Part shown: positions 7,757 to 16,027 of the stretch, piece by piece | How the letters are laid out: the number at the start of each line of letters is the position of its first letter | How positions within the stretch are numbered: the first letter of the stretch is position 1 | From: Methylobacterium cerastii | Lineage (GTDB): Bacteria > Pseudomonadota > Alphaproteobacteria > Rhizobiales > Beijerinckiaceae | Length of the DNA stretch: 42,380 nucleotides | Direction: 5' to 3' | Assembly: GCF_022179125.1 (NCBI RefSeq) | Contig: NZ_BPQG01000062.1 | Location: 1 to 42,380, forward strand | Position numbers and translations under genes: made by a program | The notes under the pieces: model-generated | Database searches by the model: none | What the model saw: only the letters and a program-made list of their open reading frames with translations | Told to the model about the DNA's origin: nothing

Positions 7757-7969
7757 GTGGAAGAGATCTCTGAACTTCAAACGCAGCTTGCTAAGCTGCG
7801 TCGCATTCGAAGCAACGGCACGTTCAGCGTTTCGATCGAAGGCCAGGAAACCAAGTTCAAGTCCGACGCTGAACTTGCCTCTGCCATCGCTGACGTTGAG
7901 CGGCGAATCTCCATTCAATCAACCGGCCGGATCACGACGATCCGGCTCCATGCCTCGAAAGGCTTTTGA
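7757..7969 (+). CDS. gpW-like phage head-tail joining protein
   Basis: 70 residues from GTG at 7757. An N-terminal helix (EEISELQTQLAKLRRI) is followed by a beta-hairpin (GTFSVSIEGQETKFKS) and a second helix (DAELASAIADVERRIS), ending in RLHASKGF. This helix-hairpin-helix plan and size fit gpW-type head-completion proteins, which plug the portal so that tails can attach. It lies between the capsid fragment and the DUF2190 gene, 2 bp from the latter. With no intact capsid gene it is a relic. Confidence 0.6.
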   Translation: MEEISELQTQLAKLRRIRSNGTFSVSIEGQETKFKSDAELASAIADVERRISIQSTGRITTIRLHASKGF

Positions 7970-7971
7970 CG

Positions 7972-8304
7972 ATGAAGAACTTCGTTCAGGACGGACACGT
8001 GATGACTGTGCCCGCCCCCTATTCAGTAATGTCCGGCGCCGGCGTTCTCGTCGGCTCGCTGTTCGGCGTAGCGGCCTACAGCGCGGCGCAGGGCACGCCT
8101 GTCGAGATCGCCACCGGAGGCGTGTTCGACCTCCCCAAGGCTGCAGGTGATACGCCCGCCATCGGAGGCAAGCTGTACTGGAATGACGGCACCAAAGCCG
8201 TCTCCACCTCGGCCGGCGGAAACACGCTGATTGGCGTCGCCGCCATGCCCGCGCTCGGTGATGCCGCAGTAGCCCGCATCCGCCTCAACGGTTTCATTCA
8301 GTAA
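7972..8304 (+). CDS. DUF2190-family phage capsid-associated protein
   Basis: 110 residues from ATG at 7972, 2 bp after the preceding stop. It starts MKNFVQDGHVMTVPAP and carries the family hallmarks VLVGSLFGVAAYSAAQGTP, VEIATGGVFDLPKAA and GGKLYWNDGTKAVSTSA, ending in RIRLNGFIQ. DUF2190 proteins are found next to capsid genes and are thought to decorate or cement the head. It appears complete. The mostly beta fold and high Gly/Ala content fit. It is part of the eroded prophage block. Confidence 0.8.
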   Translation: MKNFVQDGHVMTVPAPYSVMSGAGVLVGSLFGVAAYSAAQGTPVEIATGGVFDLPKAAGDTPAIGGKLYWNDGTKAVSTSAGGNTLIGVAAMPALGDAAVARIRLNGFIQ

Positions 8305-8451
8305 TTCAAGGTTTGCGGGCGCAGCTGAGGGCGACGCGGCCAGTCCAAAAACGAACAGTCCGATCCCTGCCCGCACTGGAAATTGGGGGACAATCGGACA
8401 AGGCCGCACCAATTTCCGCATTGCTTGCATTCGAAGAGATCCGACCCACCG

Positions 8452-8652
8452 ATGACAACCCGTCGACAGTGCTTCCGCCAAGCCGATGTGAGCCGTGCCC
8501 TCAAGGGCGCGCTCGCGGCTGGCATGAAGCCAACGCGGGCAGAGATCACCGTCGAGGGACAGATCGTCTTGAGCTTCGAACAAGCCGTATCGAGCACGCC
8601 CGCATCCGACTTTGACGCTTGGAAGGGTCGGCGCAATGCGCGTACGCCTTAA
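8452..8652 (+). CDS. Small protein in excisionase position, upstream of integrase
   Basis: 66 residues from ATG at 8452, which follows CCGACCCACCG without a strong Shine-Dalgarno sequence. The sequence is basic, with RQADVSRALKGALAAGMKP, a short strand pair (RAEITVEGQIVLSFE) and a polar tail. It overlaps the integrase start by 17 bp, so the two are translationally linked. Small basic proteins in this position are often recombination directionality factors, but no winged-helix motif is obvious, so this remains positional inference. The 147 bp upstream (8305-8451) have no gene. They contain GTCCGAT at 8357 facing ATCGGAC at 8393, a possible recombinase or repressor site. Confidence 0.6.
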   Translation: MTTRRQCFRQADVSRALKGALAAGMKPTRAEITVEGQIVLSFEQAVSSTPASDFDAWKGRRNARTP

Positions 8653-9664
8653 AGGCCTGAACGCTGTCCGCAAGAAGCTCGCGGATGGGACCTCGGCCAC
8701 TTACTATTATGCTTGGAAGGGCGGGCCGAGGCTCAAGGGCGAGCCGGGAACGCCCGAGTTTCTCGCATCCTACCACGAAGCCGTCTCAGCTCGCCGACAG
8801 CCGCCACGCGGCGTCCTGCTTTCCCTGATGCAGGGTTATCAAGCGAGCGAGGATTTTCAGAGCCGATCGGCGCAGACGAAGGCCGACTACGTCCGGCAGA
8901 TCAAGATCATCGAGAGCGAGTTCGCCGACTTTCCGTTGGGCGCACTCAGCGATCGACGCGCACGAGCCAAATTCCTCGAATGGCGCGATCAGCTCGCGCA
9001 GCGTTCGCGCCGACAGGCTGACTATGCGTGGACGGTGCTCGCGCGGATTCTGTCATGGTCGGTCAAGCGCGGCCTGATCGACACAAACCCGTGCGAGAAA
9101 GGTGGGCGGCTGTACCGGGTCACGCGCGCCGACAAGGTATGGACTGAGGCCGATGAAGCCGCCTTCCTCGCGGAGGCCCCCGCGCACCTCCATCTCGCGC
9201 TTACGCTCGCTCTGTGGACCGGCCAGCGGCAAGGCGACCTCCTGCGGCTCACGTGGCACGCCTACGACGGCCGGGTGATTCGGCTGCAGCAATCGAAGAC
9301 AGGGACACGTGTCGTCGTCCCTGTCGGCGCCCCTTTGAAGGCGGCTCTCAATCGGGCGCCGCGCCATCCCACGATCCTCGCCACCATGAAGGGTGACGCT
9401 TGGACAGCGGACGGGTTTCACACGTCCTGGCGAAAGGCGTGCAAGCGGGCAGGGGTCGTGGGCGTGACGTTCAATGACCTGCGGGGCACCGCCGTGACGC
9501 GGCTGGCACTTGCCGAATGCACCGAGGCCGAGATCGAGACGATCACCGGGCATGCGCTCCGGGACGTCCGCTCGATCCTCGACGCTCACTACCTCAACCG
9601 AGATCCTAGGTTGGGTGAGAGCGCGATCCGGAAGCTCGAAGCGAGAACGAAAGTTCCCAACTGA
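8636..9664 (+). CDS. Tyrosine recombinase (site-specific integrase)
   Basis: 342 residues from ATG at 8636. The N-terminal arm-binding part has TYYYAWKGGPRLKGEPGTPEF. A core-binding SAM-like domain is at about 75-155. The catalytic domain has the first Arg in LALWTGQRQGDLLRL, Lys in the beta-hairpin near LQQSKTGTRV, the second box as TFNDLRGTAVTRLA (the usual His of HxxR is Asn), GHALRDVRSIL, and the nucleophile Tyr in LDAHYLNRD. All but the box-II His are present, and this Asn is tolerated in related proteins. The gene points at the 3' end of tRNA-Gln, 59 bp away, the classic layout for integration into a tRNA gene. Confidence 0.9.
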   Translation: MRVRLKGLNAVRKKLADGTSATYYYAWKGGPRLKGEPGTPEFLASYHEAVSARRQPPRGVLLSLMQGYQASEDFQSRSAQTKADYVRQIKIIESEFADFPLGALSDRRARAKFLEWRDQLAQRSRRQADYAWTVLARILSWSVKRGLIDTNPCEKGGRLYRVTRADKVWTEADEAAFLAEAPAHLHLALTLALWTGQRQGDLLRLTWHAYDGRVIRLQQSKTGTRVVVPVGAPLKAALNRAPRHPTILATMKGDAWTADGFHTSWRKACKRAGVVGVTFNDLRGTAVTRLALAECTEAEIETITGHALRDVRSILDAHYLNRDPRLGESAIRKLEARTKVPN

Positions 9665-9723
9665 GCGTCCAACCGTGCCGTTATGTTCTAGTCAGAAAAC
9701 GCGAAAAGCTTAGAGATTTCAAG

Positions 9724-9797
9724 TGGCTGGGGGACCTGGATTCGAACCAGGACCAGAGGAGTCAGAGTCCACCGTTCTACCGTTAAACTATCCCCCA
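9724..9797 (-). tRNA. tRNA-Gln (anticodon CUG)
   Basis: 74 nt on the minus strand with encoded CCA. The acceptor stem is TGGGGGA/TCCCCCA with discriminator G. The D-arm contains AGTTTAACGGTAGAAC. The anticodon loop is CTCTGAC with CUG at positions 34-36, and the T-arm contains GGTTCGAATCC. The anticodon stem has one U-U mismatch (28-42). The 3' end faces the integrase gene, so this is the likely attachment site of the region to the left. Confidence 0.95.
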
Positions 9798-10164
9798 CCG
9801 AAGGGACGGAGGCCGCCTGCGATCCGGGCCGGCTAGAAGCCGGCGACCGCTCGGGAGGGGTCCGTCGTTCGGGAGCGCTCCCGTTAAGGGGAAAGCGCGG
9901 ATCGGTCAACAGGGTTCGGCCGCGCTTTCGCGATTCCGGCTCGGCCCCATCCGCCGGCGCGGCGGTGCGAGGATCGCCGCGAAATCCCACAACCCTTTGG
10001 ATTTGTAGGTTTGCCCCGGCGCGGCGCGTTGCGTTCGTGCGCACGTTCGACAATATTCCAGCGCCCGGGCCGGGGCCCGACACTTCGGGCCGCAGAGCCC
10101 GCGACGGCGCCACAAGGCGCCGCGACAGAAGAAACGCCCGGATCGGGACACGGAGGAAACAGCC
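9798..10164. other. Intergenic region upstream of the Liv operon
   Basis: 367 bp with no coding signal. It should hold the promoter of the minus-strand tRNA-Gln gene and of the plus-strand binding-protein gene. Several GC-rich hairpins are visible, for example GCCGGCTAGAAGCCGGC near 9829 and GGCGCCACAAGGCGCC near 10112. GGAGGAAAC precedes the start at 10165. No specific operator is recognised. Confidence 0.5.
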
Positions 10165-11391
10165 ATGAGACTGACGACGCGCGCGTTCGTCGGCGCCCTG
10201 CTCGGCGCGACCGCACTGGCCACGCTCGGCGCCCTGCCGTCCCAGGCCGCAGACCCGATCAAGATCGGCGTGACCGGCCCCTATACCGGCGGCTCGTCGG
10301 CGATGGGAGTCTCGATGCGCGACGGCGCGCGCCTGGCGGCCGCCGAGATCAACAAGGCCGGCGGCGTGCTCGGCCGGCAGATCCAGCTCGTCGAGCGCGA
10401 CGACGAGGCCAAGAACGAGGTCGGCGCCCAGGTGGCGCAGGAGCTCATCAGCAAGGAGAAGGTCGTCGCGACCCTGGGCTTCGTCAACACCGGCGTGGCG
10501 CTCGCCGCGCAGCGCTTCTACCAGGAAGCCGAGATCCCGGTGTTCAACAACGTCGCCACCGGCACGATCATCACCAACCAGTTCAAGGCGCCGGACTACG
10601 ACAGCAACTACGTCTTCCGGAACTCGGCCTACGACGTGCTCCAGGCCGGCATGATGGTCGACGAGGCCGTCGCGCAGGGCCACAAGAAGATCGCCATCCT
10701 CGCCGACTCGACCAATTACGGCCAGCTCGGCCGCGAGGACATCGAGAAGTACCTCGGCGCCAAGGGCGTGAAGCCGGTCGTGGTCGAGAAGTTCAACATC
10801 AAGGACGTCGACATGACGGCCCAGCTGCTGAAGGCCCAGCAGGCCGGCGCCGACGTGATCCTCGCCTACGGCATCGGGCCGGAGCTGGCGCAGATCGCCA
10901 ACGGCATGGCCAAGCTCGGCTGGAAGGTGCCGATGATCACCTCGTGGCCGGCCTCGATGCAGAGCTTCATCGACATCGCCGGCGCCAACGGCAACGGCGT
11001 GGTGATGCCGCAGACCTTCATCGAGGACAAGACGCTGCCCAAGCGCAAGGCCTTCCTCGAGGAATACTACAAGACCTACGGCGTGACGAAGATCCCGACC
11101 CCGGTCGCCGGCGCGCAGGGCTACGACTCGGTGTTCCTGATCGCCGCCGCGATCAAGCAGGCCGGCTCAACCGACGGGCCGAAGATCCGCGAGGCGCTGG
11201 AAAACCTGAAGGAGAAGGTCGAGGGCGTGGTGACGACCTACGACAAGCCCTTCACCGCCGCCGACCACAACGCGATCTCGCGCAACATGGTCGTGTTCGG
11301 GAAGGTTCAGGACGGCAAGATCGTCTACGCCAAGGACGCGGACGCCAAGAACGCGGGCGTCGTGCGCGTGAAGGAAAAGTCTTCCAACTGA
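10165..11391 (+). CDS. Liv-type ABC transporter periplasmic binding protein
   Basis: 408 residues. A Sec signal peptide (MRLTTRAFVGALLGATALA, cleavage after SQA near residue 28) is followed by a Peripla_BP_6 domain over the rest: IKIGVTGPYTGGSSAMG, AAAEINKAGGVLGRQI, DDEAKNEVGAQVAQELI, KKIAILADSTNYGQLG and AGAQGYDSVFLIAAAI. It binds branched-chain amino acids, amides, urea or similar compounds in the periplasm; the ligand cannot be told from the sequence. It is the first gene of a four-gene operon with both permeases and both ATPases. GGAGGAAAC lies 7 bp upstream of ATG. Confidence 0.9.
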   Translation: MRLTTRAFVGALLGATALATLGALPSQAADPIKIGVTGPYTGGSSAMGVSMRDGARLAAAEINKAGGVLGRQIQLVERDDEAKNEVGAQVAQELISKEKVVATLGFVNTGVALAAQRFYQEAEIPVFNNVATGTIITNQFKAPDYDSNYVFRNSAYDVLQAGMMVDEAVAQGHKKIAILADSTNYGQLGREDIEKYLGAKGVKPVVVEKFNIKDVDMTAQLLKAQQAGADVILAYGIGPELAQIANGMAKLGWKVPMITSWPASMQSFIDIAGANGNGVVMPQTFIEDKTLPKRKAFLEEYYKTYGVTKIPTPVAGAQGYDSVFLIAAAIKQAGSTDGPKIREALENLKEKVEGVVTTYDKPFTAADHNAISRNMVVFGKVQDGKIVYAKDADAKNAGVVRVKEKSSN

Positions 11392-11423
11392 CGAATCCCG
11401 CCGCTTGCGCGGGATGAACCAAA

Positions 11424-11457
11424 GCCGCCGGAACGCTGACCCCAAGCGTCCGGCGGC
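11424..11457 (+). promoter_or_regulatory. Strong intercistronic stem-loop after the binding-protein gene
   Basis: GCCGCCGGAACGCT pairs with AGCGTCCGGCGGC across a short loop, in the 211-bp gap between the binding-protein gene and livH. No T-tract follows. Such hairpins often protect the upstream mRNA from 3' decay or partly terminate, giving more binding protein than permease. A second small hairpin (CCCGCCGCTTGCGCGGG) lies just before it. The rest of the gap holds no gene. Confidence 0.6.
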
Positions 11458-11602
11458 GCGCGGCCTTCGGGCCGGTCCTCGCCGCGATCGCGAGCGGTCG
11501 CGGCGCGCGCCTCCCGCACGGGGGAGGGGACCCGCGCCGGCACGGAACCGGAACCGGGCGGCATGAACGAAAAGACCTTCACGGACGGGCGCGGGTGACA
11601 CG

Positions 11603-12475
11603 ATGACCATCTTCCTGCAGCTCGTCGCCTCCGGCGTCGCGGTCGGCATGATCTACGCCGCCATCGCCTTCGGCTACCAGCTCACCTTCGCCACCTCGAA
11701 GACGCTGAACTTCGGGCAGGGCGAGGCGCTGGCGCTCGGCGCCCTGTTCGGCCTCACGCTGGCGCCGTTCACCGGCTACTGGCTGATGATCCCGCTGGTG
11801 CTGGTCTTCGGCTTCGCGCTCGGCGCCGTCGTCGAGTGCCTCGGCGTGCGCCCGGCGGTGAAGATCAAGTCCGAGTACGGGTGGATCATGGCCACCATCG
11901 CGCTCGGCATCATCTTCCGGAACCTCGCCGAGAACATCTGGGGCCGCGACGACCTCAAGTTCCCCTCGCCGCTGCCCGAGGAGGCGCTCCAGCTCGGCGG
12001 CATCCGCATGCTGCCGATGGAGCTGCTGATCATCGCCGGCGCGCTGCTGATGATGCTCGCGGTCGAGATCTTCAATCGCAAGTCGATCTGGGGCAAGGCG
12101 GTGATCGCCACCTCGAACGACATCGACGCCGCCGGCCTGATGGGCATCAACACCAAGCGCGTCATCACGCTGTCCTACTCGATCAGCGCGATGACGGCGG
12201 CATTCGCCGGCGTGCTCGTCGCCCCGGTCACCCTCACCGGCGCCACCATGGGCGCGGTGCTGGCGCTCAAGGCCTTCGCGGTGGCGATCATCGGCGGCCT
12301 CGAATCCGGCCTCGGCGTCATCGTCGGCGGCCTGATCCTCGGCGTCGCCGAGACGCTGACCGGCTTCTACATCTCCACCGGCTACAAGGACGTGCCGGGC
12401 CTGATCCTGCTCCTCGTCGTGCTGTCGATCCGCCCCGTGGGGCTGTTCGGCAAGGCCGTGATCAAGAAAGTCTGA
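11603..12475 (+). CDS. livH: Liv-type ABC transporter permease, LivH-like
   Basis: 290 residues and about eight membrane segments. LivH hallmarks are FLQLVASGVAVGMIYAAIA at the N-terminus, SKTLNFGQGEALALGALFG, VECLGVRPAVKIKSEYGW, and the EAA-like loop GINTKRVITLSYSISAMTA followed by VAIIGGLESGLGVIVGGL. It forms the heteromeric channel with the LivM part of the next gene, which starts 4 bp after the stop. The name follows the Liv family, but substrate specificity is open. Confidence 0.88.
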   Translation: MTIFLQLVASGVAVGMIYAAIAFGYQLTFATSKTLNFGQGEALALGALFGLTLAPFTGYWLMIPLVLVFGFALGAVVECLGVRPAVKIKSEYGWIMATIALGIIFRNLAENIWGRDDLKFPSPLPEEALQLGGIRMLPMELLIIAGALLMMLAVEIFNRKSIWGKAVIATSNDIDAAGLMGINTKRVITLSYSISAMTAAFAGVLVAPVTLTGATMGAVLALKAFAVAIIGGLESGLGVIVGGLILGVAETLTGFYISTGYKDVPGLILLLVVLSIRPVGLFGKAVIKKV

Positions 12476-12479
12476 GCCG

Positions 12480-14585
12480 ATGGCGCAATCCACCTTCGCG
12501 CCCGCCGCGGCCCCGGCGCCCTCGGCCTCCGCCGGGATCGGCCGGCATGTCGGCGCGCTCGGCGCCGTGCTCCTCGTGGTGTTCCTCGCCGCCTTCCCGC
12601 ACGTGGTCACGAGCAGCTACTACATCCACCTGCTGCTGGTGATCGCGATCTACGCGATCCTGATCCTCGGGCTCGACATCGTCGTCGGCTATACCGGCCA
12701 GGTCAGCCTCGGCCATGCCGGCCTGTTCGGCGTCGGCGCCTACGCGGCGGCCGTGCTGTTCCTGCATTTCAAGCTCGGGATTTGGTGGGGGCTCCTCGCC
12801 GGAATCGGCGTCACCTCCGCCTTCGGCCTGCTGCTCGCGGTGCCGGCCTTGCGGGTCACCGGCCCGTACCTCGCCATGGTGACGCTCGCCTTCGGCACCA
12901 TCGTCCAGATCTTCATCAACGAGCTGACGCCGATCACCAACGGGCCGCTCGGCATCACCCTGCCGCCGGCCCGCGTCATCGACTTCGCGATGTTCGGCAT
13001 CACCCCACCCTGGGGCGCGGCCGGCCGCAAGCTCGAATTCTACTATCTCGTCTGCGCCTGCCTGCTGGTGACGATCGCGGTGGTGAACCGCATCGTGCGC
13101 TCGCCGTTCGGGCGCGCCTTCGAGGCGCTGCGCGACTCGCCGATCGCCTGCGACTGCATGGGCGTCAGCGTCTACCGCTACAAGGTCTACGCCTTCGTGG
13201 TCTCGGCGGCGCTCGCGGGCCTCGCCGGCGCGCTGTTCGCCTGGTCGGAGCGTTACGTCGCGCCGAACTCCTACGGCTTCGAGCTCACCGTGCTGTTCCT
13301 GCTCGCGGTGACGATGGGCGGCCGGAAGTCGCGGGCAGGACCCCTGATCGGGTCGGCCATCATCGTGATGATGCCCAATATCCTGGCCGACATCGACCTC
13401 GTGCGGATCATGGCCGGTCTCATCGCCGCGGTGGCCGTCGTCGTCGGCATCCAGGCCTTCGTGCGGAAGGCCGAGAACCGCTTCGCCATCCTCGTGCCGG
13501 TGGTGCTCTGCATCCTGTTCCTGCCGGCGACGCTGGCGCTGCAATCGGTCACCGACTTCCGGCTCAGCGTGTTCGGCCTGCTGATCCTGTTCGTCGTCTA
13601 CTACCTGCCCGACGGCATCGTCGGCTTCCTGCGCGAGAAGATCCCGGCGCTCCGCCCGGCCCACACCGCGGAGGGCAAGGCGCTCTCGGCCGACGGCGAC
13701 GCGCTCATCGCGCAGCGCGGCAAGGCCGCCGGGACCGAGGCGCTGCTCAAGGTCGAGCAGGCCCTGATGCAGTTCGGCGGCCTAAAGGCGCTGGCCGGCA
13801 TCGACCTGTCGGTGAAGCCCGGCACGATCCACGGGCTGATCGGCCCGAACGGCTCGGGCAAGAGCACGATGATGAACGTGCTCACCGGCATCTACAAACC
13901 CACCGCCGGATCGGTGACCCTGGCCGCCGCCGGCAGCGCCGCCAAGCGCCTCGACGGGCGCACGCCCTCAGAGATCGCGCTATCCGGCGTCGCCCGCACC
14001 TTCCAGAACGTCCAGCTCTTCCGCGAGATGACGGCCCTGGAGAACGTACTCGTCGGCCTGCACCACGCTTTCCACGGCACGATCTTCGACGCGATCCTCG
14101 GCACGCCGCGGCGCAAGCGCGAGGAACGCGAGGCCCGCACCCGCGCCATGGCGATCCTCGACTTCATGGGGCTGGCGAGCCTCGCGCAGGTCGAGGCCCG
14201 CAACCTGCCCTACGGTAAGCAGCGCCTGCTCGAGATCGGCCGCGCGCTGGCGCTCGATCCCGTGCTGTTGTTGCTCGACGAACCCGCCGCCGGCCTGACC
14301 GCTCCCGACATCGCGGACCTTACCGCGATCATCCGCAAGATCCGCGACGCCGGCATCACCGTCATCCTGATCGAGCACCACATGGACGTGGTGATGGGCC
14401 TGTGCGACCGCGTCAGCGTGCTCGATTTCGGGCATAAGATCGCCGAGGGCGGCGCCCGCGAGGTGCAGGCCGACCCGAAGGTGATCGAGGCCTATCTCGG
14501 CGCCCCCGACGACATGGGCGGCACGGCCAGTGATGCTGGCAAGGACGCCGGTAAAGATGCCGGCAGGGAGCCAGCCCATGCTTGA
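12480..14585 (+). CDS. LivM-LivG fusion: ABC permease joined to ATPase
   Basis: 701 residues. Residues 1 to about 395 are the LivM permease: LGLDIVVGYTGQVSLGHAG, VTGPYLAMVTLAFGTIVQI, RSPFGRAFEALRDSPIACD and VTMGGRKSRAGPLIG, with extra hydrophobic segments after the usual end. A linker of about 25 residues leads to the LivG ATPase at about 425-690: Walker A GPNGSGKSTMMNVL, VARTFQNVQLFREMTALENV, signature NLPYGKQRLLEIGRAL (degenerate relative to LSGGQ), Walker B LLLLDEPAAGL and switch His in IEHHMDVV. LivM and LivG are normally separate; fusions are known. The tail contains short DAGKDAGKDAGRE repeats. It overlaps livF by 8 bp. Confidence 0.9.
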   Translation: MAQSTFAPAAAPAPSASAGIGRHVGALGAVLLVVFLAAFPHVVTSSYYIHLLLVIAIYAILILGLDIVVGYTGQVSLGHAGLFGVGAYAAAVLFLHFKLGIWWGLLAGIGVTSAFGLLLAVPALRVTGPYLAMVTLAFGTIVQIFINELTPITNGPLGITLPPARVIDFAMFGITPPWGAAGRKLEFYYLVCACLLVTIAVVNRIVRSPFGRAFEALRDSPIACDCMGVSVYRYKVYAFVVSAALAGLAGALFAWSERYVAPNSYGFELTVLFLLAVTMGGRKSRAGPLIGSAIIVMMPNILADIDLVRIMAGLIAAVAVVVGIQAFVRKAENRFAILVPVVLCILFLPATLALQSVTDFRLSVFGLLILFVVYYLPDGIVGFLREKIPALRPAHTAEGKALSADGDALIAQRGKAAGTEALLKVEQALMQFGGLKALAGIDLSVKPGTIHGLIGPNGSGKSTMMNVLTGIYKPTAGSVTLAAAGSAAKRLDGRTPSEIALSGVARTFQNVQLFREMTALENVLVGLHHAFHGTIFDAILGTPRRKREEREARTRAMAILDFMGLASLAQVEARNLPYGKQRLLEIGRALALDPVLLLLDEPAAGLTAPDIADLTAIIRKIRDAGITVILIEHHMDVVMGLCDRVSVLDFGHKIAEGGAREVQADPKVIEAYLGAPDDMGGTASDAGKDAGKDAGREPAHA

Positions 14586-15300
14586 GGTCGCCAACCTGTC
14601 GGCCGGCTACGGCCAGATCGAGGTCCTGCACGGGCTCTCGTTCCAGGTGCCGAAGGGCAAGGTCGTGACGCTGATCGGCTCGAACGGGGCCGGCAAGACC
14701 ACGACGATGCGGGCGCTCTCGGGCATGATCCAGCCGCGTTCGGGCTCGATCAAGCTCGCCGGCCGAGAGATCTCGGGCCTCGACAGCCACGACGTGGCGC
14801 GGGCTGGCCTCGCCCACTCGCCGGAGGGACGCCGGGTGTTCCCGACGCTGTCGGTCGAGGACAACCTGACGCTCGGCGCCTTCCCGCGGCTCACCGGCTC
14901 GCGGCCGAAGGGCGACGTCGCCGCCGACCGCGAACGCGCCTACGCGCTGTTCCCGCGGCTCAAGGAGCGCCGGCTGCAACTCGCCGGCACGCTGTCGGGC
15001 GGCGAGCAGCAGATGCTCGCCATGGGCCGCGCCCTGATGCTGCGCCCCGACATCCTGCTGCTGGACGAGCCCTCGATGGGCTTGGCGCCGAAGCTCGTCG
15101 AGGAGGTGTTCCGCATCATCCGCCAGCTCAAGGAGGAGCAGGTGACGATGCTGCTCGTCGAGCAGTTCGCCATGGCGGCTCTGGGCGTGGCCGACTACGG
15201 CTACGTCCTCGAGAACGGCCGCATCCGGTTCCAGGGGCCGGCCGCCCAGCTCAAGAGCGATCCGGCGGTGCGGGCGGCCTATCTCGGCGGCGACCACTGA
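14578..15300 (+). CDS. livF: Liv-type ABC transporter ATPase, LivF-like
   Basis: 240 residues from ATG at 14578, inside the end of the fusion gene. An upstream in-frame start at 14530 is less likely, as LivF normally begins [17 protein letters not shown]. Motifs are Walker [16 protein letters not shown]-loop region SGMIQPRSG, LivF-specific [20 protein letters not shown], signature [17 protein letters not shown], Walker [14 protein letters not shown] and His-loop [11 protein letters not shown]. It pairs with the LivG half to power uptake. Confidence 0.92.
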   Translation: MLEVANLSAGYGQIEVLHGLSFQVPKGKVVTLIGSNGAGKTTTMRALSGMIQPRSGSIKLAGREISGLDSHDVARAGLAHSPEGRRVFPTLSVEDNLTLGAFPRLTGSRPKGDVAADRERAYALFPRLKERRLQLAGTLSGGEQQMLAMGRALMLRPDILLLDEPSMGLAPKLVEEVFRIIRQLKEEQVTMLLVEQFAMAALGVADYGYVLENGRIRFQGPAAQLKSDPAVRAAYLGGDH

Positions 15301-15354
15301 TCGCGCCCCTCCGGGCGTCCGCTCGGATCGCGCCCGCCCGGGCGCCCGCTTGGC
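15301..15354. repeat. Tandem GC-rich hairpin repeat
   Basis: Two imperfect copies of a unit of about 27 bp, GATCGCGCCC...CCGGGCG...CCGCTYGG, lie directly after livF. Each copy can fold (GCGCCCctCCGGGCGT, GCGCCCGccCGGGCGC). They may act as a weak terminator or mRNA-stabilising element between the Liv operon and hslV. There is no T-tract. Confidence 0.5.
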
Positions 15355-15406
15355 AATCCGGGGGGCGAGCCCCTACCTGTCGCCGGGCGACACCCCGGAG
15401 ACACCC

Positions 15407-15973
15407 TTGGCACACGACGATTCAGGCCCCGCTCAGATGCACGCCACCACCATCCTGATGGTGCGCAAGGCGGGCCGCGTCGTCATCGGCGGCGACGGCC
15501 AGGTCAGCCTCGGCCAGACCATCGTGAAGGGCAACGCCCGCAAGGTCCGGCGGCTGGCCAAGGGCGCGGTGATCGGCGGCTTCGCAGGCGCGACGGCCGA
15601 CGCCTTCACCCTGTTCGAGCGGCTTGAGGCCAAGCTCGAACAGTATCCCGGGCAGCTCACCCGCGCCTGCGTCGAGCTGACCAAGGATTGGCGCACCGAT
15701 CGCTACCTCCGCCGCCTCGAGGCGATGATGCTGGTGGCCGACAAGGACGTCAGCCTGCTGCTCTCGGGCGCGGGCGACGTGCTGGAGCCGGAGGGCGGCG
15801 TGATGGCGATCGGCTCAGGGGGCAACTACGCCCTTTCGGCCGCGCGCGCCCTGGAGGACACCGACCTCGACGCCGAGGCGATCGTGCGCAAGGCGATGCG
15901 GATCGCCGCCGAGATCTGCGTCTACACCAACGGCAGCCTCGTCCTCGAATCCCTCGACGCGGACTCGGTCTGA
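15407..15973 (+). CDS. hslV: ATP-dependent protease subunit HslV (ClpQ)
   Basis: Proteasome-like threonine peptidase that forms the HslVU degradation complex with HslU in the cytosol. Conserved stretches are [73 protein letters not shown] and [19 protein letters not shown] at 15407 was chosen because GGAG lies 6 bp upstream; ATG at 15437 and TTG at 15350 are in frame. The catalytic Thr is the first Thr of ATTIL, so with any of these starts a short leader must be removed to free it. Many HslV proteins begin with Met-Thr directly, while some alphaproteobacterial ones have a leader. hslU lies 4.6 kb downstream. Confidence 0.92.
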   Translation: MAHDDSGPAQMHATTILMVRKAGRVVIGGDGQVSLGQTIVKGNARKVRRLAKGAVIGGFAGATADAFTLFERLEAKLEQYPGQLTRACVELTKDWRTDRYLRRLEAMMLVADKDVSLLLSGAGDVLEPEGGVMAIGSGGNYALSAARALEDTDLDAEAIVRKAMRIAAEICVYTNGSLVLESLDADSV

Positions 15974-16027
15974 CCCTCACCCGGTCCGTCCCGACGGCTT
16001 TGAGGCCGCCGGGAGGCCGCGCGGCCG

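Noticed and set aside
8383-8396. TGGGGGAC resembling the tRNA-Gln 3' region, possible attL
   Set aside because: Only eight bases match, and the site lies inside the island next to the integrase rather than at its far end.
11579-13664. Very long antisense ORFs opposite the Liv genes
   Set aside because: They consist of low-complexity Asp/His/Arg/Gly-rich translations typical of the shadow frame of GC-rich genes. The plus-strand proteins have clear family motifs.
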